A program made the translations under genes and the position numbers. 64,000 bases of DNA, from the NCBI GenBank assembly GCA_036172665.1, contig CM069880.1:1924501-1988500 (forward strand), read 5' to 3'. Positions 62,661 through 64,000 of this stretch are shown here, one piece after another. Each line of letters opens with the position of its first letter. The first letter of the stretch is position 1. This DNA is from Prosopocoilus inquinatus. Lineage: Eukaryota; Arthropoda; Insecta; Coleoptera; Lucanidae. The notes beneath the pieces were generated by a model that saw nothing but the letters and a program-made list of their open reading frames with translations, made no database searches and was not told the DNA's origin.

Positions 62661-64000
62661 TTTGGATGGCCTCCAGTAAGTCTGATGTGAGATACAAAGT
62701 TTTTGGACGCAGCAGGAGCTTGAAATAGTTTTAAACGAAACAACACGCATTAGCGTTGTTCCTGTGATGTATCTAATCGATCCTTACTCATATATCATGT
62801 TATTTGGCGTTTCGATGGACTCCAGTAACTTTGATGTGAGATACGAAGTTCTCGGACGCAGCTGAAGCTGGAAATAGTTTTAAACGAAACAACACGCATT
62901 AGCGTTGTTCCTGTGATGTATCTAATCGATCCTTACTCATCTATCATGTTATTTGGCGTTTCGATGGACTCCAGTAACTTTGATGTGAGATACGAAGTTC
63001 TCGGACGCAGCTGAAGCTAGAAATAGTTTTAAACGAAACAACACGCATTAGCGTTGTTCCTGTGATGTATCTAATCGATCCTTACTTATCTATCATGTTA
63101 TTTGACGTTTCGATGGACTCCAGTAACTCTGATGTGAGATACGACGTTTTCAGACGCAGCAGAAGCTGGAAATAGTTTTAAACGAAACAACACGTATTAG
63201 CGTTGTTCCTGTGATGTATCTAATCGATCCTTACTTATCTATCATGTTATTTGACGTTTGGATGGACTCCAGTAACTCTGATGTGAGATACGAAGTTCTC
63301 GGACGCAGCAGAAGCTGGAAATAGTTTTAAACGAAACAACACGCATTAGCGTTGTTCCTGTGATGTATCTAATTGATCCTTACTCATCTATCATGTTATT
63401 TGGCGTTTCGATGGACTCCAGTAAGTTTGATATGAGATACGAAGTTCTCGGACGCAGCTGAAGCTGGAAATAGTTTTAAACGAAACAACACGCATTAGCG
63501 TTGTTCCTGTGATGTATCTAATCGATCCTTACTCATCTATCATGTTATTTGACGTTTCGATGGACTCCAGTAACTTTGATGTGAGATACGACGTTTTCTT
63601 ACGCAGCAGAAGCTGGAAATAGTTTTAAACGAAACAACACGCATTAGCGATGTTCCTGTGATGTATCTAATCGATCCTTACTCATCTATCATGTTATTTT
63701 ACGTTTGGATGGACTCCAGTAACTCTGATGTGAGATACGACGTTTTCAGACGCAGCAGAAGCTGGAAATAGTTTTAAACGAAACAACACGTATTAGCGTT
63801 GTTCCTGTGCTGTATCTAATCGATCCTTTCTCATCTATCATGTCATTTGATGTTTGGATGGACTCCAGTAACTCTGATGTGAGATACGAAGTTCTCGGAC
63901 GCAGCAGAAGCTGGAAATAGTTTTAAACGAAACAACACGCATTAGCGTTGTTCCTGTGATGTATCTAATCGATCCTTACTCATCTATCTTGTTATTTGAA

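Larger units (their letters stand above)
30206..64000 (+). repeat. 149-bp satellite, block D (plus orientation, about 227 monomers)
   Basis: This is the longest block and it runs off the right edge. After one 180-bp unit at its start, register is kept: a rare CATTTGATG variant at 34661, 36896, 45091, 51200, 60417 and 63844 is spaced by exactly 15, 55, 41, 62 (minus 21 bp) and 23 monomers. The minus 21 is one deletion near 58210. Variants typical of D are TTTTCTTACGCAG, GTGAGTTAC, TTATTTGAAG, TTTCGAACG and GAGCTTTAAATAG. Subfamily order forms higher-order units of 7, 9, 11, 23 and 30 monomers. No gene, transposon or unrelated insert is visible anywhere in it. Confidence 0.98.

Noticed and set aside
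1..64000. CRISPR array
   Set aside because: Direct repeats without spacers: repeats abut one another, are 149 bp long and vary by subfamily. No cas genes.
1..64000. Integrated transposon, retroelement or viral remnant
   Set aside because: The register is continuous with no unrelated insert, no terminal repeats and no target-site duplications, and I could recognise no enzyme domain.
1..64000. tRNA, rRNA or other structured RNA genes
   Set aside because: No cloverleaf, A/B box pair or rRNA core motif seen. The only dyad is the short monomer dyad repeated throughout.

Overview
The whole 64 kb window is satellite DNA. It is one 149-bp tandem repeat, about 429 monomers end to end, with no unrelated sequence between them. 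I find no gene, RNA gene, transposon, CRISPR array or bacterial signal. Long satellite of this kind, with subfamilies and higher-order repeats, points to eukaryotic heterochromatin (centromeric, pericentromeric or subtelomeric). I do not recognise the monomer family and cannot name the species. My consensus monomer is about 41% GC and has about 9 CpGs against about 6 expected, so this DNA shows no CpG decay.

The array has four blocks of alternating orientation. I take plus as the strand on which a monomer starts GGAAATAGTTTTAAACG and ends GGACGCAGCAGAAGCT. Block A (1-616) is minus, B (617-16082) plus, C (16088-30205) minus and D (30206-64000) plus. The junctions are A/B at 616/617 (diverging), B/C at 16083-16087 (converging, with 5 bp of filler) and C/D at 30205/30206 (diverging). 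Blocks A and D run off the window ends.

The 149-bp register is very strict inside the blocks. B is in perfect register for 99 monomers after one truncated unit. D is in register from 30410 to the end apart from one 21-bp deletion. C contains only small indels, two of them each present in two copies because they were duplicated with their surroundings. Variation is mostly base substitution, which sorts monomers into linked subfamilies. Subfamily order repeats as higher-order units of 4, 7, 9, 10, 11, 15, 23, 30 and 44 monomers, mostly only two or three copies each and locally very similar. This is the pattern expected from repeated unequal exchange or gene conversion. Several hybrid monomers mark the exchange points.

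Two motifs recur within monomers: an imperfect dyad (AACAAC, 10 bp, GTTGTT, monomer positions 19-40) and a partial CENP-B-box-like motif at positions 90-106 that is present or lost by a C/G change. Short reading frames of about 50-97 codons exist because one frame of the monomer is open, but nothing supports translation.
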